A stretch of 64,000 bases of DNA from B30-G6 sp964633115 (GTDB lineage: Bacteria > Desulfobacterota > Desulfobacteria > Desulfobacterales > B30-G6). Below are positions 43,105 to 52,181 of the stretch, one piece after another. Where the stretch lies: contig CAZWEO010000019.1 of NCBI GenBank assembly GCA_964633115.1, forward strand, positions 1 through 64,000, read 5' to 3'. The notes under the pieces were generated by a model. It was given only the letters and a program-made list of their open reading frames with translations. It had not been told where the DNA came from and searched no databases. Position numbers and translations under genes: made by a program. Every line of letters starts with the position of its first letter. Within the stretch, counting starts at the first letter, position 1.

Positions 43105-45246
43105 TTATCCCAGCCTTCTAACACTCTGAACATATTTAATTTTTTTTATATCTGCAAGAATCTTATTAAGGTGGGTTTTACTAACAATGCCTAGGGTTAG
43201 GATGGAATCAACGGTCTTGTCTACCTTGGTTTCGGTGTTCAGACTGAGAATATTAGCCTCGTTCTTGCTAATGGCCGCGGCCATTTCGGCCAGTAGGCCC
43301 ACCCTGTCCAAAGAAGTAATCTTGATTCTTACCGGATAGCTCTCGCGCGTTTCCACGCTCCATTCCACATCGATTCGCCGTTCTGGGCTCATTTTAAGTG
43401 CATTGACACAACTGGTTCGATGTACTGTAACACCGTAACCGCGTGTGATATATCCAGTAATATCGTCTCCCGGAACCGGTTGACAGCACTTGCCAAATTT
43501 GACCAGGATATCATCGACACCTTTAACAACAACGCCGCCGGTAGGTTTCTTTTTACGAACACGGCTAATTAATTTATTAAAAAGCGAATCGTCTTCATCT
43601 ATCGGTTTGGTTTTTAAGGCCAAGCGGCGTACAATTTGTAACGGTGTTGTTTTTCCGTAGCCAACACTGGCGATCAGGTCCTCAACGGTTTTAAAACCGA
43701 AGTGGGCCACGACTTCACGCATTTCATCCGACTTCACAAGCATATTGAAATTGAGTTTGTATTTTCGGAAGGTTTTCTCACACATTTCCCTTCCAAGAGT
43801 CAGGCTACGTTCCTTCTCCTGGATTTTAATCCATTGGCGGATGCGGGACCGCGCTTTGACTGTTTTAACAAAGTTGAGCCAATCTTTACTGGGATGACTC
43901 CCCTTGGAAGTAATAATTTCAATGATGTTGCCTGTTTGGAGTTCGAACTTGAGTGGCACCATGCGTCCATTGACCTTGGCGCCCGTGCACTGGTTTCCCA
44001 CTTCGCTATGGATTAAATAAGCAAAATCAACGGGAGTAGCCCCCCGAGGCAAAGATTTGATTTCACCCTGGGGTGTAAAAACATAAACCTCGTCCGGGAA
44101 AAGATCGATGCGGACATTCTCTAAAAACTCCTGAGGATCCAAGAATTCGGCCTGATTCTCCACCAGGTTTTGAATCCAAGCAAATTTTTCACTGGCCTGG
44201 TTGTCAACACGCTTGCCCTCTTTATAACTCCAATGTGCAGCGATACCCGACTTGGCTACTTGATCCATTTCGCGGGTACGAATCTGAATCTCGATCCGCT
44301 CACCATATGGTCCAATTACGGTAGTGTGCAGGGATTGATACATATTGACCTTGGGAACCCCGATATAATCTTTAAATTTTTTTGCAATGGGCTTCCATAA
44401 TGAATGGACGATTCCCAGCGCTTCGTAACATTGGGGAATGGTATTTAAGATGATTCGGAAAGCAATAATGTCGTAAACATCCTCAAAGCTGAGGTTCTGC
44501 TGGATCATTTTTTGATGAATGCTATAGTAATGCTTGTGCCGGCCCAGCACCTCGCTGGCCAAACCACTGGCCGCCATCTTATCTTCAATATAGCTTTTAA
44601 CTTCTTGGATATACTTTTCGCGTTCTTCATTGTCCTTGTTGATCAGACGCTCGATATTGTTATATTCATGCGGTTGAAGATATCTAAAGGACATATCCTC
44701 CAGTTCATTTTTGATCCAATAAATACCCAGACGTGCTGAAATGGGGGCATAAATATCGATGGTTTCCTTGGCGATTGCCCGGCGCTTGTTTCCCTTATGA
44801 AACTGGAGGGTTTTCATATTATGCAGGCGGTCCGCCAGCTTGATCAGGATCACGCGGATATCATCAGCCATGGCCAGCAACATTTTACGGATGCTTTCCG
44901 CTTGGCGGGCTTGTTTGCTGCCAAAGGTGAGTTTGCTCAGTTTGGTCACCCCCGAAACAATGTGGGTGACCTCGGAGCCGAACATATCTTCAATCTCTTC
45001 TGCCGTCGCCTTGGTATCTTCGATGACATCATGCAGCAACCCGGCCGCAATGCTTTCAGCATCCAGGCGCAATTCCGACAGAATCCCGGCCACTTCCAAT
45101 GGGTGGGAAAGATAGGGCTCTCCGGACAAGCGCATCTGGCCCAGGTGAACCCTGGCGGAATAGACATAGGCGCGCTCGATAACATCGACATCGGCACCTG
45201 GATTATATTCCGTCACCCTGTCGACAATATCATTGATCCGAATCAT
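43105..45246 (-). CDS. (p)ppGpp synthetase/hydrolase, RelA/SpoT
   Basis: A 713-residue bifunctional stringent-response enzyme. In order: the HD hydrolase domain (AGLLHDVIEDTKATAEEIEDMFG, ADRLHNMKTL), synthetase domain with KKFKDYIGVPKVNMYQSLHTTV, TGS domain (VFTPQGEIKSLPRGATPVDFAY), a helical/Zn-like region (FGKCCQPVPGDDITGYITRG) and a C-terminal ACT domain. The intact hydrolase His/Asp suggests a Rel-type enzyme that makes and degrades (p)ppGpp. The start at 45246 is chosen over an in-frame ATG at 45297 because GGGAG precedes it. Confidence 0.93.
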   Translation of the reverse strand: MIRINDIVDRVTEYNPGADVDVIERAYVYSARVHLGQMRLSGEPYLSHPLEVAGILSELRLDAESIAAGLLHDVIEDTKATAEEIEDMFGSEVTHIVSGVTKLSKLTFGSKQARQAESIRKMLLAMADDIRVILIKLADRLHNMKTLQFHKGNKRRAIAKETIDIYAPISARLGIYWIKNELEDMSFRYLQPHEYNNIERLINKDNEEREKYIQEVKSYIEDKMAASGLASEVLGRHKHYYSIHQKMIQQNLSFEDVYDIIAFRIILNTIPQCYEALGIVHSLWKPIAKKFKDYIGVPKVNMYQSLHTTVIGPYGERIEIQIRTREMDQVAKSGIAAHWSYKEGKRVDNQASEKFAWIQNLVENQAEFLDPQEFLENVRIDLFPDEVYVFTPQGEIKSLPRGATPVDFAYLIHSEVGNQCTGAKVNGRMVPLKFELQTGNIIEIITSKGSHPSKDWLNFVKTVKARSRIRQWIKIQEKERSLTLGREMCEKTFRKYKLNFNMLVKSDEMREVVAHFGFKTVEDLIASVGYGKTTPLQIVRRLALKTKPIDEDDSLFNKLISRVRKKKPTGGVVVKGVDDILVKFGKCCQPVPGDDITGYITRGYGVTVHRTSCVNALKMSPERRIDVEWSVETRESYPVRIKITSLDRVGLLAEMAAAISKNEANILSLNTETKVDKTVDSILTLGIVSKTHLNKILADIKKIKYVQSVRRLG

Positions 45247-45264
45247 AAAATTTACGCTCCCTAT

Positions 45265-45302
45265 AATAATTGCGGCGCACCAGTTGGTGCGCCGCAATTA
45301 TT
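45265..45302. terminator. Hairpin between proS and relA/spoT
   Basis: Eighteen-base arms, ending AATAATTGCGGCGCACCA and its exact complement, with a GT loop. It lies immediately after the proS stop and before the relA/spoT ribosome binding site. No T run follows, so it may be partly a terminator and partly a stabilising structure. Confidence 0.65.
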
Positions 45303-45303
45303 A

Positions 45304-46824
45304 TTAGTAGGATTTGGCAAATACAACCTCCTGCCCCCCGGATTTACCACAGCAGATACATGTTCTTTCATCTGGGGTGCTATCAAAAGGAATACAACGA
45401 ATGGTAACACTTAGATCTTTCTTTATCTTCTCTTCGCAAGCTTGGCTGCCACACCAAGGTGATAATGCAAATCCACCATGAATTTCCGGCTTTTCTAGAT
45501 TTGTGGGTGTGAAAAAATCATAGAATTGATCATTTTTTGTAATCGTATGTGTGTTGGCCTCTCTAAAATCGAGCGCCCGCTGGAACAGGCTAGCCTGGAT
45601 ACTGTCGAGCATATCGGTGAATTCAGCCACAAATTGATTGCGTTTGATGGCTTGCTTCTGTTTGTGGTGTTTATCCCGGCGCCCTACAAAAACCGAATCC
45701 GCGGCAATGTCCCGCGGACCGATCTCAATTCGCAAGGGAATGCCCTTTTTAATCCAGTCCCATCCGCGTGCTCCGCCAATGTCGCGCTCGTCGATCTCAA
45801 TTCGAACTGGGCGCCCGTGATATTTCTGCTCTCGTAATTCAGCGGCCAACTGGTTCACATATGGCAAGACCTGAGATCGGTCTTCAGGTTTACGTATAAT
45901 CGGTAGGACAACTGCATGGGCCGAGGCGATTTTGGGCGGCAAAATAACGCCATCATCGTCACCATGTGCCATGATCAGTCCTCCGATGAGTCGTGTGGAC
46001 GATCCCCATGACGTGGTCCACGCAAAAGCTTCCTGCTCATCGGCTGTTTGGAATTTGATATTGCTGGCACGCGCAAAATTCTGTCCAAGGAAATGAGAAG
46101 TGCCAGCCTGGAGCGCTTTGCGGTCCTGCATCATTGCTTCAATACACAAGGTGTCCACTGCACCAGGGAATCGTTCTGCTGGTGATTTATGACCCTGCAA
46201 TACGGGCATAGCCAGATAGTCTTCAACACAGCGAGCGTAAACTTCCAACATCATCCGGGTGCGCTCCTCGGCTTCTTCCCGGGTAGCATGTGCCGTATGC
46301 CCTTCCTGCCATAGAAACTCGCTCGTCCTTAAAAATATTCGCGTTCGCATTTCCCATCGCACGACATTGGCCCACTGGTTAATAAGCAAAGGTAAATCCC
46401 GATAGCTACTGATCCAGCGCGCAAAGGAATCCCCAATAATGGTTTCCGAAGTCGGTCGAACCACCAATGGCTCGCTGAGTTCTCCATCCGGCATCAGACT
46501 ACCATCAGGCTGTTTTGTGAGTCGATGATGGGTCACCACGGCACATTCCTTGGCAAAGCCTTCCACGTGTTCAGCTTCTTTTTCAAGGAAACTGACAGGG
46601 ATAAATAGGGGAAAATATGCATTGTGCACCCCAGTGGCTTTAAACATATCGTCCATCTCACGCACGATATTTTCCCAGAGGGAATATCCCCAGGGCTTGA
46701 TGACCATACAGCCTCGTACTGACGATTTTTCTGCCATGCCGGACGCCCTAACGACTTGTTGGTACCATTCCGGATAATCTTCAGCACGTGTCGGACTTAT
46801 AGCCGCTTTTTCCTTTTTTGCCAT
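45304..46824 (-). CDS. proS: Prolyl-tRNA synthetase (archaeal/eukaryotic-like short type)
   Basis: A 506-residue class II synthetase lacking the inserted editing domain of usual bacterial ProS. It has the class II core (WGYSLWENIVREMDDMF, RPTSETIIGDSFARWI, the long RTSEFLWQEGHTAHA), the anticodon-binding domain with QVLPYVNQLAAELR, and a Cys-rich tail with CICCGKSGG. It charges proline to tRNA-Pro. The ATG is preceded by AAGGAT. The upstream neighbour is ispG. Confidence 0.94.
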   Translation of the reverse strand: MAKKEKAAISPTRAEDYPEWYQQVVRASGMAEKSSVRGCMVIKPWGYSLWENIVREMDDMFKATGVHNAYFPLFIPVSFLEKEAEHVEGFAKECAVVTHHRLTKQPDGSLMPDGELSEPLVVRPTSETIIGDSFARWISSYRDLPLLINQWANVVRWEMRTRIFLRTSEFLWQEGHTAHATREEAEERTRMMLEVYARCVEDYLAMPVLQGHKSPAERFPGAVDTLCIEAMMQDRKALQAGTSHFLGQNFARASNIKFQTADEQEAFAWTTSWGSSTRLIGGLIMAHGDDDGVILPPKIASAHAVVLPIIRKPEDRSQVLPYVNQLAAELREQKYHGRPVRIEIDERDIGGARGWDWIKKGIPLRIEIGPRDIAADSVFVGRRDKHHKQKQAIKRNQFVAEFTDMLDSIQASLFQRALDFREANTHTITKNDQFYDFFTPTNLEKPEIHGGFALSPWCGSQACEEKIKKDLSVTIRCIPFDSTPDERTCICCGKSGGQEVVFAKSY

Positions 46825-46954
46825 CTTGATCCTTTCCCAATCCTTTATTTCTCACACAAATGTTAATGGGTTCACAGCCAATGTTCAAATTGGGCAACAA
46901 TCCAATGGTTGATTCGCCATCATTCCTGGAATGTCCTAAGATCCCTTGAGTCTT

Positions 46955-48022
46955 TTATTCTGGAAATTGCCGTTCATGGGAATCAATCTCTGCCATTAGC
47001 ACTTCCACTAGCCGGTCCTGGGAAAATGTCCTGAAAACTTCCCCTTTTTTAAATAAAACCCCGCGCCCATCACCCCCGGCAATACCAAAATCAGCTTCCT
47101 TGGCCTCTCCAGGACCGTTGACCACACAGCCCATAATCGCAACTTTTAGGGGGGCGCGATAATTGACCGTGGCCTTTTCGATTGCGGCCACGATGTTGAC
47201 CAAATCAATCTGGCAGCGGCCGCATGTGGGGCAGGATATGATATCCAGTCCCCGCTGGCGAATCTGAAGCGCTTTGAGGATTTCATAAGCAGCCCGAACC
47301 TCCTCAACAGGATCACGGGTTAGAGAAACGCGAATGGTATCGCCAATACCCTCTGCCAGCAATGTGCCGATACCAATAGCCGATTTAACCAATCCCGAAA
47401 ATAGTCCGCCAGCCTCGGTAACACCCACATGCAAGGCAACATCACTTTTTTGGGAGAAAAGCCGGTAAGCTGCGATGGTTCGAGCCACATCCGAAGCCTT
47501 CAGCGACACTTTGATCTGGTCAAAACCCAAGGATCCCATCAAATCCAAGTGTCCCATGGCACTTGCGACCATGGCTTCTGCGGTCGCACCTTGGTACTTC
47601 TTTAGTAATTTTTTTTCAAGGGAGCCCGAATTAACGCCGATTCTGATGGCAATATCATAATCCCGAGCACAATCGGCGACGGCCTTAACTTTTGATTTTT
47701 GGCCGATGTTACCGGGATTAATCCGTAAAGCATCAGCCCCGGCGCGAGCCGCCGCAATCGCTAAACGATAATCAAAATGAATGTCCGCGATTACCGGAAT
47801 TGCAACTTGCGGCTTAATCTTTGAAATAGCTGTTGCTGCTGCAGAATCCGGAACTGCAACCCTAACAATTTCACAGCCTGCATCCTCTAGCTGGTGTATT
47901 TGGGACACGGTTGCGGACACATCCGACGTCAAGGTATTAGTCATGGATTGAACCGAAATGGGCGCTGTGCCGCCTACAGCTACATCGCCGACGCGGATTT
48001 GACGGGTTTTTTTCCTGTTCAT
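46955..48022 (-). CDS. ispG: 4-hydroxy-3-methylbut-2-enyl-diphosphate synthase (HMBPP synthase)
   Basis: A 355-residue [4Fe-4S] enzyme of the MEP isoprenoid pathway. The N-terminal TIM barrel has ISVQSMTNTLTSD and PVIADIHFDYRLA; the cluster-binding cysteines are in SCPTCGRCQIDL and IMGCVVNGPGEA. Start at 48022 (ATG). About 210 bases separate it from the divergent mltF gene. Confidence 0.95.
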   Translation of the reverse strand: MNRKKTRQIRVGDVAVGGTAPISVQSMTNTLTSDVSATVSQIHQLEDAGCEIVRVAVPDSAAATAISKIKPQVAIPVIADIHFDYRLAIAAARAGADALRINPGNIGQKSKVKAVADCARDYDIAIRIGVNSGSLEKKLLKKYQGATAEAMVASAMGHLDLMGSLGFDQIKVSLKASDVARTIAAYRLFSQKSDVALHVGVTEAGGLFSGLVKSAIGIGTLLAEGIGDTIRVSLTRDPVEEVRAAYEILKALQIRQRGLDIISCPTCGRCQIDLVNIVAAIEKATVNYRAPLKVAIMGCVVNGPGEAKEADFGIAGGDGRGVLFKKGEVFRTFSQDRLVEVLMAEIDSHERQFPE

Positions 48023-48263
48023 TAGAAACAGTTAGTCCTCTAAAAGGGCAGTTCTACCTTCCCAAAAACCTGGGTTAGAAACACAACTTATACTGGTACA
48101 TGTTTCTAATGTGTATATCTAGCACACAAAATTAAACAAATTACCAAAAATGGTTCCCCTATTCAAGCAAAATAGAGTATCCCTACCATATTGAATTTTC
48201 GAAAAAGTTACCCTATACTATTGTCCTCTTAGAATGCTTTTCACCTTTATATCAAATATTATT

Positions 48264-49652
48264 ATGGTGAACCTCTTAAACCGCACACTTTTATGTCTAT
48301 TTTCTGGAATGGTCTTTTTAGCGCTGACCATCGCTTGTGACTTCCCCATGTCTGCACCTGAAGATGATGCGTCCATCCTGAATAAAATTATAAAAAAGGG
48401 CGAGTTAACTGTCATCACTCGCAACAATGCCCATTGCTATTATTCCTACCGCGACCAGGAAATGGGTTTTGAATATGACCTGGCCAAGGCCTTTGCAGAC
48501 CACCTGGGTGTAACCTTAAATATTCGGATTGCGGAAAAATGGGAAGGCATGATCCCAGATCTGATGAATCAAAGCGGCGACCTGATCGCAGCCAGCATGA
48601 CGATTACACCCAGCCGCAGTCAAAAAGTTCTGTTTTCACACAGCTATATGGATATTCAGCAGCATTTGATTGTTCACCGGGATAATAGCACAATTCGTAG
48701 CCTGGAAGATTTATCTGGCCAGGTTGTCCACACACGCAAAGGAACCTCATACCATGAACGTTTGCAAGCCTTAAAAACACAAATACCCGATCTCACCATC
48801 GCATTGCATGCGGATGTCCCGACCGAGGAACTCATTCGGCAGGTGGCGCAAAAGGCTATCGGCATTACCGTTGCAGACAGCAATATTGCGCTTTTAAATC
48901 GGCGTTATTACCCCCAAGCAATTATGGCAGACCCCTTGGGTGAAGCCGAAGCCCTTGGATGGGCCGTTCATCCCCAGGCGTACCAACTAATTGAAAAAAT
49001 TAATCAATATTTTAAACAGATCAAATCAAATGGCCAGTATCAAGAACTGCGGCGACAATATTACGCCGAGGTGGAGAGTTTTGACTACTTCGATCTCAAG
49101 GTTTACCATCGCAGGTTGGCAACGCGAATGCCCAAATACCAACCGATATTGATGGCAGCCGCCCGTGAATATGGATTTGACTGGCGCTTGATTGCCGCCC
49201 AAATGTATCAAGAATCACATTTCCGGCAATATGCCCGCAGCCATGCCGGGGCCTATGGGTTGATGCAATTAACCCGGCGAACCGCCAAAAGTTTTGGTGT
49301 GACCAAACTCTACGATCCTGAACAAAACATATATGCCGGTATTCAACATCTGCGCAATTTGCATGATTATTTTGATATAGAAAGTGAATCCGATCGAATG
49401 GATATCGCCATGGCGGCATACAATATTGGGCAGGGGCACGTTCGCGACGCACAGAAACTGGCGCTCAAATTGCGCATGGACCCCAATAAGTGGTCAACCC
49501 TTAAAAAAGTGCTGCCGCTATTAAGATACCGACGATATTATAAAGATACGACCTATGGATACTGCCGGGGAACCGAGCCGGTGGCCTATATTAAACAGAT
49601 CAAGATTTATTACGACATCTTAAAACGGCAGGCCATTGATTTTGAACGCTAA
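48264..49652 (+). CDS. mltF: Membrane-bound lytic transglycosylase F
   Basis: A 462-residue lipoprotein. After a signal peptide with lipobox LTIAC (Cys25), an extracellular solute-binding domain (type 3) spans about residues 45-270 (GELTVITRNNAHCYYSYRDQ, GFEYDLAKAFADHLGV, DQ-like TMTITPSRSQKV). Then comes a lytic transglycosylase domain with the catalytic Glu in AQMYQESHFRQ, followed by HAGAYGLMQLTRRTA. It cleaves peptidoglycan. The ATG at 48264 is chosen because the signal starts there. Confidence 0.92.
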   Translation: MVNLLNRTLLCLFSGMVFLALTIACDFPMSAPEDDASILNKIIKKGELTVITRNNAHCYYSYRDQEMGFEYDLAKAFADHLGVTLNIRIAEKWEGMIPDLMNQSGDLIAASMTITPSRSQKVLFSHSYMDIQQHLIVHRDNSTIRSLEDLSGQVVHTRKGTSYHERLQALKTQIPDLTIALHADVPTEELIRQVAQKAIGITVADSNIALLNRRYYPQAIMADPLGEAEALGWAVHPQAYQLIEKINQYFKQIKSNGQYQELRRQYYAEVESFDYFDLKVYHRRLATRMPKYQPILMAAAREYGFDWRLIAAQMYQESHFRQYARSHAGAYGLMQLTRRTAKSFGVTKLYDPEQNIYAGIQHLRNLHDYFDIESESDRMDIAMAAYNIGQGHVRDAQKLALKLRMDPNKWSTLKKVLPLLRYRRYYKDTTYGYCRGTEPVAYIKQIKIYYDILKRQAIDFER

Positions 49653-49663
49653 CTATCGTTGCA

Positions 49664-49680
49664 ACACCCCTTACGGGTGT
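49664..49680. terminator. Small hairpin after mltF
   Basis: ACACCC and GGGTGT around five bases, 12 bases after the mltF stop. Followed by CCCC rather than T, so a weak candidate only. Confidence 0.3.
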
Positions 49681-49734
49681 CCCCATAATTGTAATCAATT
49701 CCCAAAACGGGCACGCAAGACCCGCCCGTACAAC

Positions 49735-50358
49735 CTACAAACCCACGAACGGATTGGTGCGTTTTTCCTGACCGATGGTGGTGGGTCCCATATGCCCCGG
49801 GTAAACGGTTACATCGTCATCCAGGGTAAAGAGCTTTTCGTGGATGCTGGTTTTCAGTACATTGAAATCGCCACCCGGAAAATCAGTTCGTCCCACAGAT
49901 CCGGCGAATAGGGTATCACCCACAAATACGGCACTATCTGCGTGCAGGGAGATACCACCGCGAGTATGACCGGGGGTATGCAGAACCTTTAAGGTGATGG
50001 TACCCACTTGAATTTCATCACCATCCTCGATGGTTCGATCCGGTGGCGGCGAATTGTCGGACGACATTCCCCAGGCCGCCGCCGTTGCCGACAACTGTGA
50101 TAACATGGGTGCGTCCAGAGGATGTATTATCAAATCGGCCCCGGTTACTTCTTTCATACGTTTGTTGGCGCCCACATGGTCGAAATGACCGTGCGTATTG
50201 ATAATATGGGTTACTGTTAATTTGGATTCAGCCAAAAGCATTAAAATTTTGTCGGCCTCATCACCCGGATCGATCACGGCAGCTGATTTGGTTTCTTCGC
50301 AGCCCAGGATGAAACAGTTCGCCATAATGGGGCCGACTGTTAGGTCTTTTATGATCAT
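49735..50358 (-). CDS. MBL-fold metallo-hydrolase (glyoxalase II-like)
   Basis: A 207-residue metallo-beta-lactamase-fold protein with the metal-binding HTHGHFDHVGANK region (THGHFDH) and later HTPGHTRGG and YPGHMGPTT. Glyoxalase II and its relatives hydrolyse thioesters; the YcbL group is of this size. AGGAGAG six bases before the ATG at 50358 supports that start over the one at 50382. It stands between mltF and nusB. Confidence 0.82.
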   Translation of the reverse strand: MIIKDLTVGPIMANCFILGCEETKSAAVIDPGDEADKILMLLAESKLTVTHIINTHGHFDHVGANKRMKEVTGADLIIHPLDAPMLSQLSATAAAWGMSSDNSPPPDRTIEDGDEIQVGTITLKVLHTPGHTRGGISLHADSAVFVGDTLFAGSVGRTDFPGGDFNVLKTSIHEKLFTLDDDVTVYPGHMGPTTIGQEKRTNPFVGL

Positions 50359-50471
50359 AATCTCTCCTAATAAAATTTTCATACTCTGAAGTGCACACCT
50401 AATCGTAATATACCAAATTGATATAGACCTACACTATCAACCTTATTGGGTATTGTATGAAAATTTTATAT

Positions 50472-51164
50472 TTAAACTTTGTTTCTTTGTTTTGCCTGTT
50501 CGATGAGATCGATTAGGCTGGTTATTTTGTCCGCTGGTTTGGCGTTCATGAGCGCTTTAAAATCCGATTCGGACAAAATGTCCTCCAGGTAGGTTTTGAC
50601 ATCAAAGGATTCCCACCAACAATCCATGATTTTAAAACAAGGCTTGTCGTCTTCCCCACCTTGACGACAATACTTGAATGTTACCGGTCCACCCAGCCGG
50701 GGGCATCGTTGCTCCAAGCTATCTTTTTCATTTTCAAGCGGTATCTTTATGGCACCGGATTCAATGGCTATTCTTAATGCATCAAGGATACCATTAATAA
50801 AAGGTCCCGATTCATCGGTTCCAAATTTCTTTGCAATATCAATGGCTTCATTAATTGATACTTTTAACGGAATATCTTCACAATACATCATTTCAAAAAC
50901 CGCAATCCGTAAAATGTTGCGGTCGACATGCGGCATACGATGTATCTTCCAATTACTTGAGAAACGTTCAATGGTTGTATCAATCAAACGCTGTGTGCGT
51001 TTCACACCGGCAACCAGTGTTCGCGAAAAAGGTATCGCTTTCTCTGCAGGATGAAAATGATCGTAGAACATTTCTATCCATTGATTGGAATCGTCGCCAA
51101 CCATGTCCATGTAAAAGAGCGCCTGCATGGCATGCTCTCTGGATTTGCGCCGGTGGCCCGTCAT
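50472..51164 (-). CDS. nusB: Transcription antitermination protein NusB with C-terminal extension
   Basis: A 230-residue protein. The first ~140 residues are NusB: RRKSREHAMQALFYMDM, DRNILRIAVFEMMY, SINEAIDIAKKFG and FINGILDAL, which binds boxA RNA with NusE in rRNA antitermination. The remaining ~90 residues are an unusual extension with a Cys set: CPRLGGPVTFKYCRQGG, DDKPCFKIMDCWW. Normal NusB ends near residue 140. Start at ATG, 6 bases downstream of ribH stop, probably cotranscribed. Confidence 0.88.
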   Translation of the reverse strand: MTGHRRKSREHAMQALFYMDMVGDDSNQWIEMFYDHFHPAEKAIPFSRTLVAGVKRTQRLIDTTIERFSSNWKIHRMPHVDRNILRIAVFEMMYCEDIPLKVSINEAIDIAKKFGTDESGPFINGILDALRIAIESGAIKIPLENEKDSLEQRCPRLGGPVTFKYCRQGGEDDKPCFKIMDCWWESFDVKTYLEDILSESDFKALMNAKPADKITSLIDLIEQAKQRNKV

Positions 51165-51169
51165 TATCT

Positions 51170-51637
51170 TTACCCAATATTTGCTAACAGATTGGCCATT
51201 TCGACTGCACTCATGGCGGCACTGTAGCCCTTATTACCTGCTTTGGTACCAGCACGTTCAATGGCCTGTTCGATAGTATCGGTTGTAATAATACCGAAAA
51301 TTACCGGAACTTCGCTATCCATGCTGACCAAGGCAATTCCTTTGGAAACTTCTGCACTTACATAATCAAAATGCGGTGTGGCCCCGCGGATCACAGCACC
51401 GAGACAGACTACGGCATCATATTTCTTTTTCTGAGCCATTTTTTTGGCAATCAATGGAATCTCAAATGCACCCGGTACCTTGACAACATCGATATCATCA
51501 TCCTTGGCACCGCAACGCACCAGGGCATCCAAAGCACCGCCGACAAGTCTTTCGGTAATAAAATCATTAAACCGGCTCACCACTAGAGCAAACTTTTTTC
51601 CTTCCGCAATCAGATTGGCATCGATATAGTTGGCCAT
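51170..51637 (-). CDS. ribH: 6,7-dimethyl-8-ribityllumazine synthase
   Basis: A 155-residue lumazine synthase forming the direct riboflavin precursor. Family segments: ALVVSRFNDFITERLVGGAL, VPGAFEIPLIAKKMA, CLGAVIRGATPHFDYV and KAGNKGYSAA. The ATG at 51637 has GGAGGGGAGG before it. It precedes nusB, as in many bacteria; ribBA lies 540 bases upstream. Confidence 0.94.
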   Translation of the reverse strand: MANYIDANLIAEGKKFALVVSRFNDFITERLVGGALDALVRCGAKDDDIDVVKVPGAFEIPLIAKKMAQKKKYDAVVCLGAVIRGATPHFDYVSAEVSKGIALVSMDSEVPVIFGIITTDTIEQAIERAGTKAGNKGYSAAMSAVEMANLLANIG

Positions 51638-52181
51638 CCTCCCCTCCATTTCTATTTTAGTCCCTTACGAGTTTTAATGACAGCAAAACGCATATATTTT
51701 TGTGACGGATCAGATCATCCAAATCGGGATCAAAATCGAAACTAGCTTTTTTCAGACTTACAATCGATCCCGATAGCGATTTCGATTCCGATAGTTGCGG
51801 CTCGTCAACGTTAGGTACTATGTGAGCTGTTAGCTATCAACTATAAGTCCTAAGCCGCTGACCGCTTACTCCTGACTTCTAAGTCCTGTCTCCTCCCACT
51901 CAGTCCCTTCCCGTCATTCCCTCGTAAGAGGGAATCCAGACAAAGCTATCAGCTCGAGGCTTATTCTGGATCCCCATTTTCATGGGGATGACAACCGAAG
52001 GCTGGGATGCTAGAACGCTATATTTTAAACGAATGATGAATATTGAACATGGAATATAGAATGCTGAAGTACGATGACGGCCAAAAGCAAACTTCGATAT
52101 TCAAAATTCTGTAATCAATATTCGATATTTCACTTTAGTCCCTTATGAGTTTAATGGTTGCGGCTCGTCCGTGTTGGGGAG
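51638..52181. other. Spacer between ribBA and ribH rich in repeats
   Basis: About 540 bases without a gene. A segment TTTAGTCCCTTA-(C/T)-GAGTTT with TGCGGCTCGTC nearby occurs twice (51655-51680 and 51791-51815, and again together at 52134-52175). At 51912-51990 are two dispersed-type palindromes: GTCATTCCCTC with GAGGGAATCCAG, and CTGGATCCCC with GGGGATGAC. Nothing else was recognised. Confidence 0.6.

Noticed and set aside
45265..45302. Riboswitch before relA/spoT
   Set aside because: It is a simple hairpin at the proS stop, better explained as a terminator or stabiliser.
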